Shown here: positions 4,865-5,583 of the stretch, one piece after another
Position numbering within the stretch: the first letter of the stretch is position 1
How the letters are laid out: each line of letters begins with the position of its first letter
Assembly: GCA_026421105.1 (NCBI GenBank)
Contig: JAPKDI010000101.1
Coordinates: forward strand, 1-5,583
Direction: 5' to 3'
Origin: Alphaproteobacteria bacterium
GTDB taxonomy: Bacteria > Pseudomonadota > Alphaproteobacteria > SHVP01
DNA length: 5,583 nt
Program-made: the position numbers and the translations under genes
Notes under the pieces: model-generated
What the model was told of the DNA's origin: nothing
The model's input: only the letters and a program-made list of their open reading frames with translations
The model's database searches: none

Positions 4865-5583
4865 ATGGCATTCGACGATCTGCGCCCGCAATCACCACGC
4901 ACACCGGAAAACACCCGAGTACCGGCATTGGCAACTGCATATGGAGTCGCGGCATTAGCGCGGTCGCGCGTGGCGGTGGAAACGCTATCTCCGGCAATGG
5001 ATATCGCGTTTGGGGCGCACCCCGACCAAAAACTCGACATCTACCGATCTGTGGGAAGCGAGGGCGCACCGGTCTTGATGTTTTTTCACGGCGGCGCGTG
5101 GGCCCATGGTTACAAAGAGTGGAACGGGTTCATGGCGCCGGCACTGGTCGACTTGCCGGCGGTCTTTGTGTCCGTCGGCTATCGCCTCGTGCCGGAACAC
5201 AAATGGCCCGCTCCCTTTGACGATGCGCTCAACGCATTGCGTTGGGTCCATGCCAACATCGCGGCATACGGTGGGGACTCCACACGAATTCACGTTGCGG
5301 GATGGTCTGCCGGTGGCACCCTCGCCGCCCTCCTCGCGTCACGCCAAGATCTCTACGGCGCGTATGACCTCCCGGTCGACGTCATCCGTAGTTGCATGGT
5401 GACCAGCACGTCGTTCCAATTTCGGAACACGGACATGGCTCCCGGTACGCGTGGTGTCACCTACCGTGAATTTCTGTTCGCGACCGATGAAGACGAGACG
5501 GCGGCAAGCGTGATCGATCAGGTCCTCGGCCCCTGTCCACCGTTCTTTATCTCCCAGGGCGAGGATGATTTCGTTCACGTGCG
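4865..5583 (+). CDS. Alpha/beta hydrolase, HSL / arylformamidase-like esterase (3' end outside window)
   Basis: The first 239 residues of an alpha/beta hydrolase-3 type esterase, open at the right edge. Seen: an N-terminal helical lead (about 1-45); GAHPDQKLDIY (50-60), the usual strand entry; the oxyanion motif HGGAW (75-79); VGYRLVPEHKWPAPFDDA (about 104-121), a hallmark of this group; the nucleophile elbow GWSAGG with Ser148; and GEDDFVH (232-238), where Asp235 is the probable catalytic acid. The catalytic His would lie just beyond 5583. The elbow has Trp where HSL proteins usually have Asp (GDSAGG) and formamidase-like ones His, so subgroup and substrate are open. The frame is closed by TGA at 4838-4840. 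ATG 4865 is the first ATG after it, with GTG 4850 as an alternative; neither has a clear Shine-Dalgarno. No signal peptide is seen. It is divergent from the NmrA-like gene, 95 bases apart. Confidence 0.85.
   Translation, partial: MAFDDLRPQSPRTPENTRVPALATAYGVAALARSRVAVETLSPAMDIAFGAHPDQKLDIYRSVGSEGAPVLMFFHGGAWAHGYKEWNGFMAPALVDLPAVFVSVGYRLVPEHKWPAPFDDALNALRWVHANIAAYGGDSTRIHVAGWSAGGTLAALLASRQDLYGAYDLPVDVIRSCMVTSTSFQFRNTDMAPGTRGVTYREFLFATDEDETAASVIDQVLGPCPPFFISQGEDDFVHV

Noticed and set aside
4582..5220. Plus-strand 212-codon ORF spanning the divergent spacer and the esterase 5' part
   Set aside because: It runs antisense to the NmrA-like gene and then out of frame across the esterase gene, whose frame carries clear HGGAW and GWSAGG motifs. 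Its composition is low-complexity Arg/Pro/Ser.

Overview
The window looks like an accessory, catabolic-type stretch of a proteobacterial chromosome, most likely alphaproteobacterial. That is an inference from moderately GC-rich coding sequence by eye, purine-rich Shine-Dalgarno sites, and the families present (BKACE/DUF849, DUF1223, HAD-IA phosphatase, NmrA-like reductase, alpha/beta hydrolases). No rRNA, tRNA, CRISPR array, insertion sequence or phage gene was seen.

Layout from left to right. A complete BKACE/DUF849 gene lies on the minus strand (24-902), with a plausible promoter and Shine-Dalgarno upstream. Diverging from it on the plus strand is a decayed DUF1223 gene (from about 990). 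It keeps its N-terminal hydrophobic segment, CxxC motif and HVDYWD signature, but has an in-frame TAG just before the CxxC and loses its C-terminal half. The DUF1223 remnant runs in frame into an intact HAD-IA phosphatase gene, whose real start is ATG 1518 (1518-2174). A 300-base gap (2175-2474) holds only a doubtful 52-codon ORF and an inverted repeat. A small lipoprotein gene (2475-2837) follows and ends four bases from the end of a convergent alpha/beta hydrolase gene (2842-3687, minus). A 212-base, relatively AT-rich spacer upstream of that hydrolase carries an exact 11-bp direct repeat and a 7-bp inverted repeat that share bases. Next is an NmrA-like NAD(P)-binding protein gene on the minus strand (3900-4769, restarted at an internal ATG with a good Shine-Dalgarno). 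Last is a divergent HSL/arylformamidase-type alpha/beta hydrolase gene (from 4865, plus) that leaves the right edge before its catalytic histidine.

Taken together, a beta-keto acid cleavage-type enzyme, two esterase-type hydrolases, an NmrA-type reductase and a HAD phosphatase fit a small-molecule degradation neighbourhood. The genes do not form one operon and no shared substrate can be read from the sequence. I found no convincing undescribed multi-gene system. The points most worth a second look are the DUF1223 pseudogene, the BKACE protein lacking the usual third metal ligand, and the repeat cluster upstream of the 2842-3687 hydrolase.
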